From Flammeovirgaceae bacterium UBA4659 (GTDB taxonomy: Bacteria; Bacteroidota; Bacteroidia; Cytophagales; Cyclobacteriaceae): a stretch of 16,226 nucleotides of DNA. Below the pieces are notes generated by a model. That model was given only the letters and a program-made list of their open reading frames with translations, was not told where the DNA came from and ran no database searches. Of the stretch, positions 14,420-16,226 are shown piece by piece; positions within the stretch are counted from its first letter, which is position 1, and every line of letters starts with the position of its first letter. A program made the translations under genes and the position numbers. The stretch spans positions 1 to 16,226 of the forward strand of contig DHLV01000043.1 of the NCBI GenBank assembly GCA_002405445.1. Direction: 5' to 3'.

Positions 14420-16048
14420 TTGTTGACCGGAGTATTACTGGTGCTTTTACTTTGCGATTCAGTGTATGCACAGAAGCAAACTGCCATTAAAAAAGATTTT
14501 GCAGAAACTCGCAATCAGCCCGAACTAGACACACTTCATGCAAAAGCCGGGCTGCATGAATCAGACAGCCTCCAAACCAATTGGCAGAACAAAATTGATA
14601 GCATCAAAAGCCTTGGCAACGTTAACCGTTACCGCGATTCTCTGAAAGTGCTGGGCTGGGCAGACAGTCTTCGCACCTCGGTAGCATCATCATTTGCTAA
14701 AAAGCAAAATGCCATCTATAACCAAGTAGATAGTTTGTTGATTCGCAATCAACCAACAGGTGCACTGCAACGCAAATCAGATAGTCTCGGCCGTAAGCAA
14801 CAGGTGCTAATGACCGAGATCAATCAAAAGCAAAACCAACTGCAACAAAAGTTATCAGCACGTTACAAGAAATGGACTGGCGAATTGGACAGTGTGCAGA
14901 ACAAAAATGGTTTTCAAGGAATGAAAGCACCCGATGTTGGAAATGTCACCGACAAACTCAAACTGCCAGGTACCACTGTGCAAATACCAAACAATCAAAT
15001 TCCCAATCTTCAAAGTAAATTACCTGGCAACTTAGCCCCGAACCTTCCAGCTACACCATCATTAGCCTCAAATGATTTTTCCAATCTAAACCTCAGCAAA
15101 GATTTGCAAAGTACGGGCGGCAAAATATCATTACCCAACACCGACCAACTGAAGCAGTGGGATAATCAATTGAATCCGGCAACAAATCCTTTAGGTGAAG
15201 TGAAATCGAAAATGGGAGAAGTGAACAGTGCGTTGAAAGATCCTGGTAAGGCAGCCGAAGATGCAGCCAAGCAACTGAAGGATGTAAATGCCGTGGGTAA
15301 AGACCTGAGCAATGCCGACAAAATACTGAAAGAGAATGAGGCATTGAAGACCGCAGAGAAAATGAAAGACCCAAATGCATTGAAGGATGAAGCGGCCCAA
15401 AAAGCCGTTGACCACTTTGTCGGCAAGGAAAAAGAACTGAAGCAGGCGATGGATCAAATGGCGAAGTACAAAAGGAAACTTCCATCTTTAGAGAGCTTGG
15501 ACAAGCTGCCCAAACACCTTTGGATACCCCGCAATGGCTTGAAAGGAAAACCGTTTCGCGAGCGTGTGCGCTTTGGTCTCAATGCCGGGTTGAAGGCAAG
15601 GAGGGACACCGTTGGGGTCGATCTTTTCCCAAACATTTCGTACAATTTGACTGGCCGAGTTGAACTTGGCGGTGGGCTCAATTACCGGGTTGTTTGGCTT
15701 GAGCGCAGCAGCTCCTTCCAACAAAAGAACCCGGCTTGGGGCTTCAATGTGTTTGGCACATTCAAAACATTTAAGTCTGTGTTAATGCGTTTGGAAGCAG
15801 ACGCGTTTAGTACTGCACGCTTCGGTGGTGTAGGAGAACCCGTGAAACGTGAGTGGCAGTGGAATTGGTATTTAGGTGCCCAAACCTCTTACAATATTTC
15901 AAAAAATTGTAAAGGCAACGTGCAGATGCTTTACAATTTTCAAAAACGAATCACTGATAGTTTCCCTGAGCAGTTGGTGATCAGGGTGGGGGTGCAGTGG
16001 AGGTTAGGATCAAAGCAAAAACCCCCTGCGAAGCCAAAAACTCCCTAG
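14420..16048 (+). CDS. Secreted coiled-coil protein with C-terminal outer-membrane beta-barrel
   Basis: About 542 aa from the TTG used here. A signal peptide (LLTGVLLVLLLCDSVYA|Q) is followed by a long charged helical region (about 25-165), rich in Gln, Lys and Asp-Ser-Leu repeats (DSLQ, DSIK, DSLK, DSLR, DSLL, DSLG). Next comes a Pro/Asn/Leu-rich linker (about 170-260) and a second helical region (about 258-350, with EVKSKMGEVNSALK and EDAAKQLKDV). The C-terminal part (about 378-530) has the strands of an outer-membrane barrel (RVRFGLNAGL, GRVELGGGLNYRVVWL, WGFNVFGTFKT, LVIRVGVQWRLG), and a Pro/Lys tail follows. The start is uncertain: the frame is open from 14342 but contains no ATG or GTG before the leader. 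A CTG at 14399 would give a better signal peptide (MKQITSNLLTG). It follows the propeller lipoprotein after 53 bp and probably belongs to the same operon. Function is unknown; the helical domain could span the periplasm or fold against the barrel. Confidence 0.7.
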   Translation: MLTGVLLVLLLCDSVYAQKQTAIKKDFAETRNQPELDTLHAKAGLHESDSLQTNWQNKIDSIKSLGNVNRYRDSLKVLGWADSLRTSVASSFAKKQNAIYNQVDSLLIRNQPTGALQRKSDSLGRKQQVLMTEINQKQNQLQQKLSARYKKWTGELDSVQNKNGFQGMKAPDVGNVTDKLKLPGTTVQIPNNQIPNLQSKLPGNLAPNLPATPSLASNDFSNLNLSKDLQSTGGKISLPNTDQLKQWDNQLNPATNPLGEVKSKMGEVNSALKDPGKAAEDAAKQLKDVNAVGKDLSNADKILKENEALKTAEKMKDPNALKDEAAQKAVDHFVGKEKELKQAMDQMAKYKRKLPSLESLDKLPKHLWIPRNGLKGKPFRERVRFGLNAGLKARRDTVGVDLFPNISYNLTGRVELGGGLNYRVVWLERSSSFQQKNPAWGFNVFGTFKTFKSVLMRLEADAFSTARFGGVGEPVKREWQWNWYLGAQTSYNISKNCKGNVQMLYNFQKRITDSFPEQLVIRVGVQWRLGSKQKPPAKPKTP

Positions 16049-16226
16049 CATGGATTGAGTTGCTTGTTTTTTTGAACGTCCGTTTTCGGCTGTTTAGTCT
16101 GTTCGCGGCTTTAAGGCCTTCATTTTTACGAAATCAACATGGGCAATGATTGCTTTGCGATAAATGTTTTGGGGTGCTCTTTCCTAGCGGAATTAACATC
16201 TTGTGATTATTCCGGGAAGTCTGACC
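16049..16226. other. 178-bp window end with no supported gene
   Basis: No complete coding frame, tRNA or clear promoter is visible. A run of seven T residues (16067-16073) lies 19 bp after the stop, preceded only by a weak 4-bp stem (AGCA/TGCT), so it is a poor terminator candidate. On the - strand a short frame enters from the right edge and stops in 20-30 codons; it is too short to judge. Confidence 0.4.

Noticed and set aside
15093..15485. 130-aa and overlapping - strand frames opposite the coiled-coil gene
   Set aside because: Ser/Leu/His-rich products mirroring the Lys/Gln/Glu-rich helical repeats on the + strand; three overlapping frames here are all shadow frames.
16049..16100. Possible terminator after the last gene
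   Set aside because: The T-run at 16067-16073 is good, but the preceding stem is only 4 bp with a 10-base loop, too weak to call.

Overview
The window reads as Bacteroidota chromosome, most likely Cytophagales/Chitinophagales-like. Three things suggest this. First, the large genes are the Bacteroidota type of secreted RHS/YD-repeat protein (SpvB-like N-half protein plus a DUF6443-RHS protein). Second, five exported proteins have signal peptides whose predicted cleavage site is followed by Gln, a Bacteroidota habit. Third, two lipoproteins are predicted, one with a Cys-Lys-Asp-Asp start resembling the Bacteroidota surface-lipoprotein export signal. Every supported gene is on the + strand. No tRNA, rRNA, CRISPR array, insertion sequence or phage gene is recognisable.

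Region 1 (about 23-11087) is an RHS polymorphic-toxin-like locus. It holds a 1287-aa secreted SpvB/TcB-like protein with a CBM-like insert, one YD repeat, and PKD and Ig-like tail domains. A 135-aa secreted orphan follows. Next is a 2095-aa secreted RHS protein: signal peptide, PKD/Ig-like tandem domains, DUF6443, YD repeats, a CBM-like insert, an RHS core ending in DPMG, and a variable 334-aa C-terminus. A 129-aa multi-pass membrane protein begins 11 bp after the RHS stop and is placed like an immunity protein. A strong intrinsic terminator (11061-11087) closes the block, followed by more small palindromes.

Region 2 (11235-16048) is a tightly packed run of four envelope genes: a small predicted surface lipoprotein, a small outer-membrane beta-barrel, a 646-aa lipoprotein with Ig/FN3-like and propeller-like segments, and a coiled-coil protein with a C-terminal outer-membrane barrel. 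The first three are within 5 bp of each other or overlap, so they look co-transcribed; the fourth follows after 53 bp and has no ATG or GTG start. I do not recognise a described system in these four.

Working model: the two RHS-family proteins are exported by Sec and together build an RHS-type shell or surface structure, split between two polypeptides as in TcB/TcC. The core keeps the Arg/Asp/Asp residues linked to autoproteolytic release of the C-terminal payload, and the small membrane protein protects the producer. The final ~90 residues of the payload are glycine/tryptophan-rich and lower in GC than the segment before them, so the active tip may be a recently swapped, membrane-acting module. 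The role of the four envelope genes is unknown. The last 178 bp hold nothing I can support.
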